Of a stretch of DNA of 64,000 bases, positions 1 through 13,642 are shown in pieces. Position 1 is the stretch's first letter. Every line of letters starts with the position of its first letter. The stretch comes from Tetrahymena elliotti 4EA (taxonomy: Eukaryota > Ciliophora > Oligohymenophorea > Hymenostomatida > Tetrahymenidae): positions 322,748 through 386,747 of the forward strand of contig JH720305.1 in assembly GCA_000231825.2 (NCBI GenBank), written 5' to 3'. A program made the position numbers and the translations under genes. The notes under the pieces were generated by a model, which saw nothing but the letters and a program-made list of their open reading frames with translations, searched no databases and was not told the origin of the DNA.

Positions 1-895
1 TTTTCTATCATTGTTTTTTTTATTATGTTAAGCTAATAATAAATGATCTGAAAAATTAGTTTAAATTTTTTCAAAATTAAAAAATTAAATTAAAAGAAAT
101 ATTAACCTTGTTAAAATAATTCTGAAATTTAGAAATATAAAAATTTACTCTAGTATGATTTTTTTAATTAACAATAAAAATTAAATAGTTATTTGGATTA
201 AATTATAGAAACAAATTTTACCTTAAAATTAAACATTTTTGTTTTTCGATCAGTAAATTTGTTAAGTAATTAAAATAAAAATAATCTTTTTTTTTTTTTG
301 TGTATTCAAAACTCCAAATTTTCTATTAATTATTTTATTTATAGTAAGATTTTAGAATCACACAAATAGAATTATTTTATGTGAAATAAATAAATAATGA
401 AATTTCTTTGATTTGGAATGTGAAAATATGACTGAGCAAAATCAGAGAATTTTACTTGTTATTATTTTTGGTAATTCAAATTTCAAATAATATTAGTTAT
501 TTTTTTTGTATTTTGAAAATTAAATAGGATTGATATGCTTGAAGAGAGATAATTCAAGCATCCTCTTTGTTTTTTGCGTAATTAGATAATTATTATACTA
601 TTCTTATTGAATTCAATCAGAATAAAAAAATTTCAAAAATAAATGATGCTAAAATGATAGAATTAAATTTGAAATTTGTACTTATAAATTATAAAATGAT
701 TCAAAAATTTTATTAACTGGATTTAAACTTTGTAATAATTTATAATAAAAATTAATTAATTCATTGGTTTCTAAAATAAGATATCTATATATCTATACTT
801 TCAATAATAAAAACAATACAAAATAGCAAGGCTACAAAGCAAATAGTGAAACTTAGAAAAATTAAACTGCAAACAAATCCATTAATTTCAATAAA
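1..895. other. A+T-rich leader, no gene seen
   Basis: I see no sustained coding frame on either strand in the ciliate code. The stretch is A/T homopolymer-rich and probably holds the promoter and 5' leader of the gene that starts near 896. No recognisable regulatory element was found. Confidence 0.6.
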
Positions 896-3702
896 ATGAA
901 ACAAAATTTTTCACAAAGTAAGCAAAATCAGTAAAAAGATTAGCAAGGTAGTGCCTAAGAATGCAAAAAAATAATGACTGAAAAGATCATTTAAGAGATC
1001 TAAAACTTGTCAATAGATGAGACAAATAAAATAAAGAAGAAAAATGCAGACGCTTTAAAGAAATATACAGCCGAATCAGAGTAAAATTACCTTGAATTTA
1101 AGAAACTTGTAGAATCTTTAAAAAAAGAAGTAATGGGTAAATATTTGTTTAAATTTGGGATGGCTTAAATAAATTCATTTTTCATTTAAATTAGAATATC
1201 CTTAAGTGGTACTTGATTGCCCAAAGTTAGACTAAAAGATAAAAGTTTATGCTGAAAGTTTGCAGAAATAGAGCTCTGAACATTTAAAAAAGTTATTACA
1301 AATGTTATAAACAAAGAATGTCACCATACATATTAACTAATACTTCACAAATAGACATACCTATATTCTATAGCGCATCAATAAAAGTAAAAAGGATATA
1401 GAAGCGTTAAATAAATCAGGATGCTGTGGTGGTAGCAAGTAATTTAACATTAAAATAAATTAAATTATTTTCTATCAAAATCGTCTTATTTTGAATTATT
1501 TAGAAGGGATAAAATCTATTTAAATTTAAAAATAATTTAAAATAATCTACTTTGAATTATTTCAAACCTAAAATATTATTTATTTATTTATTTATGAATA
1601 AAAAGGTAAAAATAAATCCTTGCTGTTGAAGTACCAGAAATCTTTTATCTTTGTTTGCATTTCTTAGAATTTCTTTCATAGGCTTAAGCTTTACCTCCTA
1701 AGGTAGAGTATCCTCAATTAGATGCTGATTTTGATTCATTTTAGATGAGAATATAGGATCTTATAGATAAGTATTTCCCTACTGATACAGAAGTTAAGTT
1801 TGTAGAAATTGAAAAGGAGGTCATTAAGAAAGAAGTAGAAATTAGATAAGTTGAAATACCAAAGGTTGAATATATTAAAGTAGATTCAAAGTAGGATGAT
1901 CTTGTTGGAAAAGGTCATGAATACGTATATGGTATAGGAACTCCATAGCAAGTCAAAAGGGGTCTTGATTTGTATAAATAAGAAGCAAAAGGAAATAACT
2001 GTAGAGCATTTAATAGTCTTGGACAAGTTTACTTTGAAGGAAAAGTTATTGAATAAGATTTAAATTAAGCTTATGATTTCTATCTCAAATCTGCTAACTT
2101 AGGTGATTTCGAAGGTATCTACTAAATTGGTCAATTTTATGAAGTAATATTTTATGCCGTCAGAATAATAAATAATTAATAAAATTAATAATATAGAGAG
2201 GTTATATCAGCAAAGTAACTAATAAGGAATACAATTAGGATGATCTTATCAAAAATGCTATTGAATAATACAAGAAAGCAAGTTAAAATAGAAATAGAGA
2301 TACTTTGCATTAAAATGCAATTGTTGATTTAGGATATTTTTATGAAAATGGTGTTAAAGATTCTAAAGGCAACTTTATTATTGTTTAAAATATATAAGAA
2401 GCTAGCAAACTCTATGAATCTGTTGATAAATAAAATTGTCCAAGAGCTCTTAACAACTTAGGTACTTTGTGCTTAAAAAACAATTAAAAGGTAAATTTTG
2501 AATTTTGAATGAATTTTGTTGTTTAAATTAATGGTTTTTATTTATAAAATATTTAATAAAGGAAAGAGCATTGAGAAATTTTGAAGAAGCGGATAAATTA
2601 GGGTATCCTTCAGCTACTATGAATTTAGGTATTTGCTACTTAAAAGGAATAGGAGTAAATTCTGATATAAACAAAGCTATGAAATTACTTAAAAAGGCTG
2701 CTAAGAAAGGAAACTAAGAATCTAAGCTTTAATATTGTTATTATCTTTTACAATAAGCAAGTGATGAAAATAATGAATAAAATTTCTTCTAAGCTGCCAC
2801 ATACCTTAGAGAAATACTCACTACCTAGCCTTAAAATTCTGAAGCCCTTCTTTATTTGGGTTTCTTACATGAACTTGGATTGGGAGTTACACCTGACTAC
2901 AAAACCTCATTAAAATACTATTTGTAACTAAATTATTTTTTATTCTATTTTATTAACAAATATTAATTAAATAAAGCTAATCTGCTGAGTTGGACAACGA
3001 CAAGGCTCTTACAAAGCTTGGAGATATTTATTTCTCAGGTAATTAAATTATCATCTTAAAAATTCATTTTAATTATTCATTGTTAATAATAGGTGCTTTA
3101 CTTCCTAAGAACGTTCCTAAAGCTATATATTACTATGAAAAGGCTGCTAGCTTTGGAAATTCCACAGCATTAATAAACTTAGGGTAAAATATAATGATTG
3201 ATAAAATATTTTAAAAATTATTTATTTAAATTATAGAGCAATTTATGAAGAAGGATATGATGGAAATCCTCCTGATTATGATAAGGCTTATGAATTATAC
3301 TTGCAAGCTGCAAATAATGGATCAGCTGAAGCATGGACTCATATTGGTTTGATGATTGAAATGGGTAGAAAAAAAGATTGTAAATCTAGTGAAGGATATT
3401 AAGCTTACTTGAAGGCTTCTTAAATGGGTGATATAAACTCTATTTAAATTCTTAAAGATAAAGTTGATATTTTGCAAAATAATGAAATAAATTTACAATT
3501 TTAAAATGATGAAGAAGAAGAGTAATTCCGTATCCTTAGATAAAATTAATTATAGATTTTACAAAGTCACAGATAAATCTCAGAATTATAATAAATTAAT
3601 TAGACAAAAGCCTCCAAAATTTAAGAAAATTATGACACTCCCACAGCTATTGGTTTAAATTACTAAAACTGGGAGAACTAAAACTTGAAAAGCTTCAAAT
3701 GA
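896..3702 (+). CDS. Sel1-repeat (SLR/TPR-like) protein
   Basis: Sel1-like repeats are alpha-solenoid scaffolds for protein assembly. Seen here: from 1682 onward the translation contains repeated units such as ALNNLGTLCLKN, SATMNLGICYLKGIGV, KAMKLLKKAAKKGN and KAIYYYEKAASFGN, the LG..Y..G...D..KA...Y..AA..G pattern of Sel1. Exons fit phase at 1682-2143, 2197-2490, 2562-2923, 2977-3038, 3093-3183 and 3237-3702 (TGA 3700-3702), with introns of 53-71 bases. The 5' end is unresolved. Exons 896-1136 and 1195-1438 encode a charged, coiled-coil-like stretch ending CCGG, but the obvious donor at 1439 does not match the phase of the exon at 1682. Either a different splice (for example 1432/1667) joins them, or the Sel1 gene starts separately at ATG 1594 (four codons, then intron 1606-1681, giving 582 residues). 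The client of this scaffold is unknown. Confidence 0.75.
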
Positions 3703-5411
3703 GTGAGTGATTTAAGATTTAGAAATTGAAATTTAACAAATAAAACCATAGCCAGTTTATATAAAAGCTAAAAAATATTTATTTACACTATCCTATATAT
3801 TAATTCAACTTTATTTGAATTTAATTTCTTTTTTACTCAAATCTAATTCCTCTCAATTTAATTTTTAAGTTTAATTTAATTCATTAAAACAATTTCATTA
3901 TATGTAATTAAAAGTTAAAATAAAATAAAAATTTAAATTGTGTTAAATAAAATATTATTAAAATTAAAACAAAATAATCTTTTAGTTTTCAAACAAAAAT
4001 TTTACTTGATTAAAAAAAAACAGTTTATTTGTGTGAAAAGTTTGTGAAAAAAATAAACAAATTTATTATTTTTAAAAAGCTTAAGTATTCTCATAAAATT
4101 TTTTTGAAAGATATTTAAATAAAATAAGTAATTCTAAAGTCAGTATATTTTAATAATAAAAAATAATTTATAAAATTAATATTCTAAATGCTAAACTCTG
4201 TGAATCACTTTTTTAGTCTTTTTTTTATTTTTGAGAAAGTTCTCTCTTGCTTTTTGAATAAAACAATAAAGAACTAAATAAATTTAAATTAATTATTTAA
4301 TATTAAAATTTTTAATTATTTAAAATTTATTTCGTATTTATTTGAGAAACATTTATTCAAATTTGAAGAGAAAAATAATTTTAAATTTAAAAATTGTTTT
4401 TAACTTTTTTAGAGATTTCATTTTTAAGCCACACAAAATTTAAAAATAATTTAAAGATATACTAAGAAGTAATGGTGGTACTCTAAAATTGAATTTAAGT
4501 AATAAACAAAAAATAGAAAAATAAATTATTCTTAAATTTTTTAATCTTTATTAAAAAAGATAAATTTATGATGAAAGAGTTATTACTGAAAGAATAGGTT
4601 TTAACAAAATAATAGTGTAGATTTTTGAAATTATTATCTTATGAAAAATGAGGAAATTCTAAATTAAGGAGTTAATATTGTATTGATAAATGGGAATCAA
4701 ATCTTTATTTAAAATTAATAATTTTATTGATCAGCTTATTGAATAATAAATTAGCCGATTTAAACACAATTTTCAAAAATGTAAAATTTATAAAGAAGAC
4801 TGCTTGAAAAGAGGTAGGTATATATGATTTTAGCTTGATAGGTATATACAAACCAACAGAAAAAATAAGTTAAAGGATATGCTAAAAGATGTATTTGATA
4901 TATAGATAGAAAGAGATAGTGATTTGTTTTGTTTTGTTTTGTTTTGATTTGAAGATATTTAGTATATTTAGAAAAAGAAAAATAAAAAATAAGATCAAAT
5001 GAAATAAAATACAAATAAAAAAAGCATAATTCGAATTGAGGGGCTTATTCATATTGATACAAGATTTATTGAGAGCTGTTTTTATTTAATTTGATTTGAT
5101 TTGGTTGATTTACTTGAGTTTCATGTGTTTTTTATTAATGAAATACAATTATATTTTAATGAATATTAGATATATTTAAATAAAAAAGCAAAGTGAATAT
5201 CATACACAATTTATCTTTAATTAAATAAATGAATTTATATTTAATTGTGAAAACAAAAACAAAATATAATCAAAATTAAATCAATAGTAAATTGAAACAA
5301 AGCAGCTATTGTTAAACGAAAAGTAATAAAGGGTTCATAGTTCCATTAAATATCTGAAGCGTAAAAGCCAAGGAAGGTCAGAATATTTTTAAAAAGCATC
5401 TAAATAATATA
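3703..5411. other. A+T-rich intergenic region
   Basis: No convincing coding frame was found in the ciliate code on either strand. It contains a short GTTTT pentanucleotide run at about 4926-4945 and many A/T homopolymers. Minus-strand open stretches here consist of low-complexity F/Y/L/I codons and look like noise. Confidence 0.55.
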
Positions 5412-5711
5412 ATGAATAACAATTCAAGAGAGCCAGTTATGATAGATTTGAAAAGCAATCCCTTAATCAGCAGATTTTTTGCAGGATGGACTCCCAAGAA
5501 AGCTATAGGTTTTGCATAAAATCTGCTAATAATAGGAATAGGAGTAGCTGATAAATTGCTTATAAACAACTCTCCAGAAGAGGCATTTAATAAACTAAAT
5601 AGAATGGCATGTAAATAATTAAGCATTTTGCATTTTAAATTGAAGTTGAGTGGGCTTTAATTTATCATCCAACCTATTTAGTTGTTTCTTAATCAACTAT
5701 TATGGCTTTGA
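5412..5711 (+). CDS. Possible small membrane protein (99 codons), unknown
   Basis: ATG at 5412 opens a frame to TGA 5709-5711. The first 70 residues look protein-like: a polar start (MNNNSREPVMIDLK) followed by a hydrophobic segment with sequence GFAQNLLIIGIGVADKLLI and an acidic turn. The last 30 residues are less convincing and may be intron; a donor at about 5615 could splice onward. I do not recognise the family. It lies 113 bases upstream of the Q/N-rich gene on the same strand and could be a 5' exon of it, although that gene has its own plausible ATG. Treat as a candidate only. Confidence 0.35.
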
Positions 5712-5824
5712 TTCACTTTTTAAACAAAATTTGTAAAAGATAACGCCTTAATTTTGAAAAAAAATATTTGATTTTTTGTTAGAAAATTTAAAATTTTATA
5801 ACTATAACAACAGAAAATGTATAG

Positions 5825-8800
5825 ATGTAGCATTCAAATTTAAATAAATATGGTAGCTCTCCAAATATTCATCTCAGTGATGATGCCGCATAATAGCATA
5901 GAAGTGAAAATACCTCTAGAAAAAAATATTTTGATAAAAATTAATAGCAGCATTAATATAACTTTAATGAGAACAATGACTATTAAGACTAAGTCCTCAA
6001 GTAAAAATTAAGAAACGAGTATAATTAGGTTAAGAATTAGATTGAAATGTTAAACTAAAGGCTTGACTAACACCCTTAAAACCATCAAAATCAATTGTAA
6101 TAACCTTCATTTTTTCACATTTTATTTTTAAATATTTAGTTTTTCTTAAAAGGTATCAATCAAATCTATAAATAAATATACAAATAAACAAGCAAACAAA
6201 CAAACAATCTAAACTGCTCAATAGCAGGCCAGTCAAATTTTTCAAAAATAAATAACAAAAGCAAACTCACTTAGATATTAAATTTTGATTTTATTCATCA
6301 AGTTTTCTACTATTAATTTTTTGAAATTGAAATCTGATTTACAAACTCCAAATTTAAATATCAAAAAGCCTCAATCAGCATAATTTACTAATTTACCAAT
6401 TCAAATATAAAATAGCATTTCTGCAAGTCCAGATTACTTTGAAGACAACCAAGATTTGCATTAAACACAAAGAGGCAGACGCTCAAAAAAAACCAAATAA
6501 AAAATAACTCCCAAGGTATTACAAACTCACAATAAATTTTATTTTGCCTTTTTAATAATTAAAAACAAAATTTAAAAAATATCAAACTTTAATTTTTTTA
6601 CTGGACATTTTGTATTAACCCTTTAACCACCAAGATATTTCTCAAGTATTTTAAGGTTTATAAATAAACAATCTATTATTTGACTATATATATTATGAAA
6701 ATATTCTACTTTCAGAAAATAAAATTTGCCATTATAAATTTCTCAAAAGTATTTCAAAAAATTCATACAAAATTATTAATTATAGTCATTATAGAAACAT
6801 TCGTTACAGCAATTTAAGTTTCTAAGTAATAAAATATCTTCTAAAAATATTAAATGAAATATATTTGATAATTTAGATCCAAAAAAAGCATGAAAAAAAG
6901 AATCTTTGATATTGGAATTATTTGGTTAAAATTTAATATTAAAAATTATTTAATTTGTAAATACCAAAAGCAAAACTGAATAAAAAATCTATTCAAATTT
7001 TAATAAAAAAATATAAAATTTTAGAAATTTAAAATAAAGTACCATAAAATAATTCAAATTTATTATTGAGAAAATTATAAAAATTTAAAAGAAAGAAGTA
7101 GAAAATAGCAATAGCTTTTAAGAGAGAAGTAGAAAATTAATCAAGATTAAAAAAATGTAGAAAATTATTAAAATACATTAAAGAGAAGAAGAAATTCATT
7201 CAATTTAATGATAAAATAGAAGAAGATTGTTTAATTTAATGATAGGATAGTGGAAAATCATTCAAATTTATGATAGAATAGTATTCAACTAAAATTCTAA
7301 AAAAAGTTATTGATTATTTTAATTTTTAAATTTTGTTTGAAATTCTATCATTCATTTAATGAAAAAAGTTACAATATTGAAATTTAAATAAATATATCTT
7401 AATTTATAATTAATAAATAAACATTTAGATTACAGAAAGCCCTCCTCCTCCTTAGTAGATAACAGTTATTAGAAATGTTTCAGGACCAAAACCACATTTA
7501 AATGATGGAGCTATTAAATAATGTTTTTAAGATGAAGAAGATATTCCTTATCCTCCTCATTCATCTAATGAAGTTAGGAAAGGATTGAGTCCCTAACACT
7601 ATTAAAATAATTAGCCTTATATTTCAGCAAGCAATTAGTTTATGAGGTCATCAGGAATGTATAATGATTATGAAATGAGCTCATCAAAGGGTTTATAATA
7701 ATAGCAAATTAGATCTCCTGAAAGATTAAGTGATGCTTACTTTAGCACTGGATCAAATTTCCGTGTACCTTCTAAGAAGGATAAAAAGAATAGTAGTAAA
7801 GAGAGATTACAAAGGAAAAATAATCACAATTTAGGGGCTTCTCCTAAGTAGAGAAATACTTCTTAATAATTAGGAAGTATTAGAAGTGACAAAAAGAAAC
7901 CATAGTACTTATAGAATGTTGAATCGCGCATTAAACTTAATATTTAAGCTCACAGAGATTAATATTAAAATAATTAAGACTAGAATTAATAACCAGATTA
8001 AGAGAATTTTGAAGATTTTAAGTACATGATGAATGAAGGAAATGTTTAGAATAATTAAGAAAAAGATGAGGATAGCAAAAATTAAGAAGAAGGACAAACT
8101 AACTAAACAACTGGAAATAATAAGCCAGAAGAAAATGTAGTTGAAATGGGTGTTCATTTTTCTAAAGCTGCTTAAAAGAAATATTATGAAAAGTTAGAGA
8201 AAGAAAAATAAAAGGAGCTATAAAAAGAAAAAGAAGGAGAAAAAAAGAATTTGTATATTTAATAATAATAGTTATAATAATAACAATTGTAGAATTACTA
8301 AATCTAGTATAAGCCTCATCAATAGGAGTAGTATTACAGAAGTATGGCTGCAGCTGCAGGTGGATTTAATTAATTATCACCTATTTCTAATTAGAATCAT
8401 ATTAGTTCTTAATAATAACTTTAATAATAATTGTATATTAACTAGAATAACTTAATTGGGAGTGATAGTAACAGAATGGGATCAAATACTAATTAAGAAA
8501 TTATTGGTAGTGGTCCTATTACTTCATAAAAGAATACAATTTATGGAGGATATGGTAATGGAACTGTAGGAGGAACTATACAAGATAGAAATAAAAAAAA
8601 TATGTATGAAAATGCAAATAGCTTTTTATCTTCACCATTAATGAGATAGTTTATTGAAGATGATGATGACGAATACATTAATTAAAATTATGAAAATGAT
8701 TAAATCAATTAAAGAGAAGATGTCAGAGAGTATGATGATTTTGTCTATCCTTATGCTTCTCCGAATAACAGAAATACTCAATAAAATAACTTCTAAAACA

Positions 8801-9617
8801 ATACTATGAGATAAAGTTATATTAATTAGAATAATCCTTATTACAATTCTATGCAAAATGATCCTTATAGATAATCAGCTGGAAGCAGAGCTGGGTTCAA
8901 TTAAAATCCTAATTCTAATCAAACTACATAGAATAATTTCTATAATTAATAGTCAATTGACTCTACTTTTGGAGGTGGAATTGTTGCACCAAACCAAAAT
9001 TCTTCATAGTAATTACCTTCTTTTAATCCTAGTGTTGAATAATAAAATTTCCAAAACAACCCTGAAGCTATTTTATCTGCAAACACTGCATCTTTTAGAT
9101 AGCAATAACAGTAAAAATAACCAAACAAAAATACTTAAACAGCTAGAAATAGTTAAATATAGTAGTAATATCCCCAAGTAAGCAACCAAAAATCTTTAAA
9201 ATTTTCAAAAAGCAATAAACAAATAGCAAACATAGCAAACAGTGGTAAATATGCATAAAATTAGCCTCCAAATGCACAACCAGTCTCAATGGTAGGTGAA
9301 GATAATGCTGAAAATGCAAGTGATTTTGAACCTAGATAATCAACTTTCATAACAACATAATATAAGTATGACAGTGGCTAAAAAAATAATTCCTTCACTT
9401 GGGGTAACCAAAACTAAAGTAAATAGTATCCTGCTGGATATAGAAATGAAGAGCTATTTAGAGGTAACTAAAATTATTATTTTCATATAAAAGTTTTATA
9501 TTTAATTAAAACTATTAATATTAAATAGAATCAATAAATAACAATTCAGATTTCACCTTGCCAAACGAAGAAGTTCAACAATACTTTAAAGAATTATAAA
9601 ATTTTAACCAAAAATGA
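5825..9617 (+). CDS. Q/N-rich low-complexity protein with charged coiled coil
   Basis: Family not recognised. The start ATG at 5825 opens MQHSNLNKYGSSPNIHLSDD and an early coiled-coil-like stretch (KLRNEYNQVKNQIEMLNQR). A small intron or introns between about 6110 and 6330 are not resolved. The exon ending at 6515 is followed by a 913-base intron (6516-7428), far longer than the usual 50-100 bases. The main exon 7429-9463 is open throughout and encodes a disordered Q/N/S-rich chain. It includes a lysine/glutamate helix (KKYYEKLEKEKQKELQKEKE) near 8170-8240 and several glutamine runs. The last exon 9529-9617 ends at TGA 9615-9617 and joins in phase across intron 9464-9528. The basic helix within disorder resembles many centrosomal or cytoskeletal proteins, but no domain proves it. 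Confidence 0.7.
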
Positions 9618-11679
9618 ATGAATGATTTTAAAAATTTTTGATAATCATCAGAAAATAAAATAAATTTGTTAACTACATTATAATTATAGCGTGTTTATAA
9701 GTAGTTAATACATTTTACTAGTTTTCTAGATATAATTTTTCTACCTACCTACCTACCTACCTAACTCTTTTAAATAAATAAAATTATTAAACAAATAATT
9801 CTAATTTGATAATTTTTAATTATTAAAAAAACACTTATTAATTTTAATTTCTCTCTGTACCAACCATTATTCTATGATTAATTTTCTTAAAAGAAAACTA
9901 ATTATTTATTTTATATGTTTTTATATTTTCCTTTATTAAATTTAACACTTTTTTACACAATTTTCTTTCATCAGCATTTTTCATCTCTCAAAAATTTCCT
10001 TTACATTCTGCTCATATCAAAATCAAAGCCATTTCTTATAAAAAAAGTAAATATTCTATCCTTATCTTATTTTTTAATAAAAAATTAATAAGAATAAATC
10101 CAACATTTTTTAATAACACTCTTCATACTGTTGTTTTTAAATCCTATTTAGAACAAAACAAAATATATTTATTTGATAAAAAAATTTATTATTTTTTTTT
10201 TTTATTTATTGTGTTATTCATTTCATTCATTTTTAGATTATATTATTGACAAAATTTAAAATCATTTTTTTTTGAAATTTATGAGATAATTAATTCACAA
10301 ATAAAAAAATGGATTTTATTGATTTTTAAATTATTAATAAAATAATTGATTTTTATTTATTTATTTATTCAAAATTATTAAAAATTTAAATACTCTTTTT
10401 TAAAATAAATATCTCATAATTATAGTTTTTTATTTTTTGTAAAATAAATTTTCATTTAATAATTAAATTATTATTTTCTTATAAACTAAAACACTTTTTA
10501 ACTTAAAATAAATAATAAAGTGATATTTTTAAATTAGATTTTACTTTTTTAAATTTAGGTTGATAAATAATTACAAAAATTAAAATATTTTTAAAAATTG
10601 AATAATAATAAATAAATGGTTTTTAAAGCTTAGGATTATTATTAGGTATCAGAAAAATCTAAACAAAATTTCGATGTTTTTTAGATTGATTATTTGATGA
10701 AATAATTAAATAAAATTGTGAATTTTTAAATATTTTTATTTATTAAATTAAAAAATTATTTACGGTAAAAAACAAGTATATTATTTCAGAATAAAAATGA
10801 AAAAAATAAAATTGCGATCAATATGATTTTTCAAAAAAGGCTAATTTTTTTATTTTTATTATTAAATTTTGTTGGCACATGTGTATTTAATTAAGATAAA
10901 TATTACATAGAGCATATTTTTCTAGATTTCTTAGATTTTTTATAAGTTTTTTTCTGATTTTTGATAAAATATAAAAATATTTTTTAAGAAATTTGATTAT
11001 ATTTTATGAGATTTCAAATACTAAATAAAAAATGGTCATTTGTGCCATTATTTTGTATCATTTTTTGTGAAGCGTTGAAGATTTGTTAGAAATTTTAACA
11101 GATCTTTCCATAATTGTAAATTTTGATATTTAATGTAATAATGGTAGAGTAAAAGATATAGATTTTACAAATGAATGAAAAATTTAAATGAATTAAATAT
11201 GTTTAAGAGTATTCCAGAAAAAAGGTGAAATAAAAAATTTAATTTGGGGTAAAACCTTCTTTGTTTTAAAAATTAGAAAGTTAAAGAAAAGAGAAGCAAT
11301 CAATGAATTAAACAAATAAATACAAACTAAGGTTTTAGAGCAGATGTTAATTAATGAAAATTGAATGAAAAAGTGTATGTTAAAAAAGATATATGCATTC
11401 ATTTTTATTTGAAGAGAGAATCTTTTTTACAAATCAAAGAAAATAAAAGAAAGTATAATGATGAATTCTTAAGTAAGTATATGGAGAAAGAATGAGTAAA
11501 ATGTATTGAAATAAATCAAATAAATGAATAAAGAAAGTTAGAAGGAATCAAAAATAAAAAATCAAAAGAAGTGCTTTGAGCCGTATTGATTGAATAAGGA
11601 AAAAAAAGATAAAAAAAATTACTAAGTAAAAACAAAGCAAGTAAACAATCGAAAAAATAGAAATAACAAAAAACATAAA
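9618..11679. other. Long A+T-rich intergenic region
   Basis: About 2 kb with no supported gene. It contains a CTAC tetranucleotide run at 9741-9764 and many T/A homopolymers. Open minus-strand frames here (for example around 11193-11402) are F/L/I/K-only and look non-coding. It presumably holds the promoter of the downstream TOM40 gene, but no element was recognised. Confidence 0.55.
9741..9764. repeat. CTAC tetranucleotide microsatellite
   Basis: Six consecutive CTAC units just downstream of the Q/N-rich gene. Simple repeat. Confidence 0.85.
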
Positions 11680-13642
11680 ATGGATATAAATTATATTCTT
11701 ATGAAGGTCTTTTAAGGCTCCACTGTTTAGTGCTCAAAGAAAGAAGAAGTTAATTTGGAAGACCCTTCTTTCTCTAATATAGATCCCCACTTAAAAGTTG
11801 ATGAATCAGAAGATAATTTTGATGAAGAAGGTGCATATGCCTAGCCTGGTCCCAAGAAAGTTTCCAGAAAGCCCCCACCTTTCCATGCCATTTTTAGAAA
11901 TGTTAAGGCTATTACAAGCAAAGTTGAACATATTAAGGGATTTAAGTTCGAATTTACTACACCCATTTCTTAAAGATTTATGCTTCATCACTCTTGGGAC
12001 ATTCCTTATTCCTCAAACGGAGGTAACCCCAATGAACAAAGTCAAAAAGCTATGATGGGTATGATGAAACCTCCTGCTACTTCAAATTATACTTTATCTA
12101 CTTAATACGTAGGTGGTTCTTAACAAGACTTAATGTAATAGTTTATTCAAAATATATTATTTCAGGGTTAGTGGATGTTCTAAAAAATGCAAAATAATAC
12201 AAGCAAGTTGAGATGATAGTATTTGACAATTCAATAAATAGCAGATTATTAGTTTGATTTTTGAAGGATATTTAAAGATTCTCATATCACATTTCAATAG
12301 CAGCAGTTAAATTAAAGCTATATGTTGCTTGAATCTTGATCAAAACATTTTAATGATGATTAGCAATAGTTATTTTATTGGATTTCAGACATAAAAAGAC
12401 AATAGAAATAAAAAGAAATATTTGAAATGATATAAAAATATTTATTATTAAAAATTGTTAAAAAAAAGAAGATATTAAATTTCAAAGATTCATTATCTCC
12501 TAAGCAATAATTGTTTGTTTACTTGTTATTATTTGCAATTATCTAGCATCAATCATTAACTCATTTATTCTTAGTTCATTCTAAAATATAAGATTTAAAA
12601 TGAATTTTTGTTATTAATAGGACTTCAGGACCTAAGTACCTCCTCTCTGCTAGATTAGATTCAAATACTGGTAATTTAGATGCCTCTTATCTTAGATTCT
12701 TCAATAAAAACTGGAACTTGTAATTCCACTCCTAATTCGGTGGTGGCTCAGATGTCAAGATGGCCCAAATCAATGCTGATCTTAACTACGAAAGTATGAT
12801 TTTGAAATTAGAATGCAATTTACTAAAATTATAATTAATCCTAAATAGCTGATGACAGTATCACTACCTTCAAGTACTAAACTGGTGCAGTCGGTTTTGG
12901 TCACGTCCAAACTGTAACCAATAAGCTCGTTTTTGGTTTTGAAAGTATTTTCGGTACATTATAAAACATGACTATGTTCAACTACAGTGGTAGATATGCC
13001 ATCAATAAAAGTTCTACCCTTTTTTTCAATTACATTGCCCCATAAGACTAAGCTTGCTTTGCTTACTAACTCTTGGTAAATTATTTCATTATCATAGTGC
13101 TTATTTTCTAATATTTTAACATCTAAATTAAAAGGTAAATAAAAAATGTAGATTAGTTAGTGAACTTAATTACAAGGCTTCTGAAGGTACCACCAAGACA
13201 GTTGTCGTAATAAATTCAATTCTTTAAATGTTCAAATTACTCAGAAAAATAAGATTTAAGAAAATAAGTTGATAAATATCCAATGAAAACAATCAAAGTA
13301 TTTTTAAAAGTTAATGTTAAAAAAACAAGAAAAATAAAGCAAAAATTAAACATTATTAGAATGATGAGTTTATTTTATCAAAATAAAAGTTAAATTTAGC
13401 AAAAAATAAATGAAAATTAAACTGATTTAGTGTTTAATTATATTTTGTGAATTATAAATTAGGCTTTCAGATAAAGATTATAAGACAGTGAAACTATTGC
13501 CACTGTTAGCTCTAAGGGTAAGATTTCTACTGCTTTGACCTTGTTCGGTTAGGCATATAGCTTAAAGTTGTGTGCTGTTGCTGATTACTTTAAAGATTCT
13601 TACAAATTCGGTTATGGTATTAGTATTGGATAACCTCAATGA
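11680..13642 (+). CDS. TOM40: TOM40, mitochondrial protein import pore
   Basis: TOM40 is the beta-barrel channel of the translocase of the outer mitochondrial membrane. Seen here: after an acidic N-terminus comes PPFHAIFRNVKAITSKVEH and FEFTTPISQRFMLHHSWDIP, the conserved start of the barrel in Tom40-type Porin_3 proteins. Alternating beta-strand sequences follow, and the end is a glycine/aromatic final strand (SYKFGYGISIGQPQ) resembling the C-terminal beta-signal of Tom40. Exons: 11680-12134, 12621-12793, 12849-13075, about 13156-13206, 13463-13642 (TGA 13640-13642). Introns are 486, 55, about 80 and 256 bases; all phases agree except at 13076-13156, where no GT...AG pair keeps frame. Codon use is richer in C-ending codons (ATC, GTC, TAC, AAC, CTC) than in neighbouring genes, which in ciliates usually marks high expression. 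Confidence 0.85.

Noticed and set aside
7909..8856. Minus-strand ORFs inside the Q/N-rich gene
   Set aside because: They are antisense shadows of CAA/TAA-rich exons, giving only I/L/S/F text.
9741..9764. CTAC run as a functional element
   Set aside because: Simple microsatellite in intergenic DNA, with nothing around it to suggest a role.
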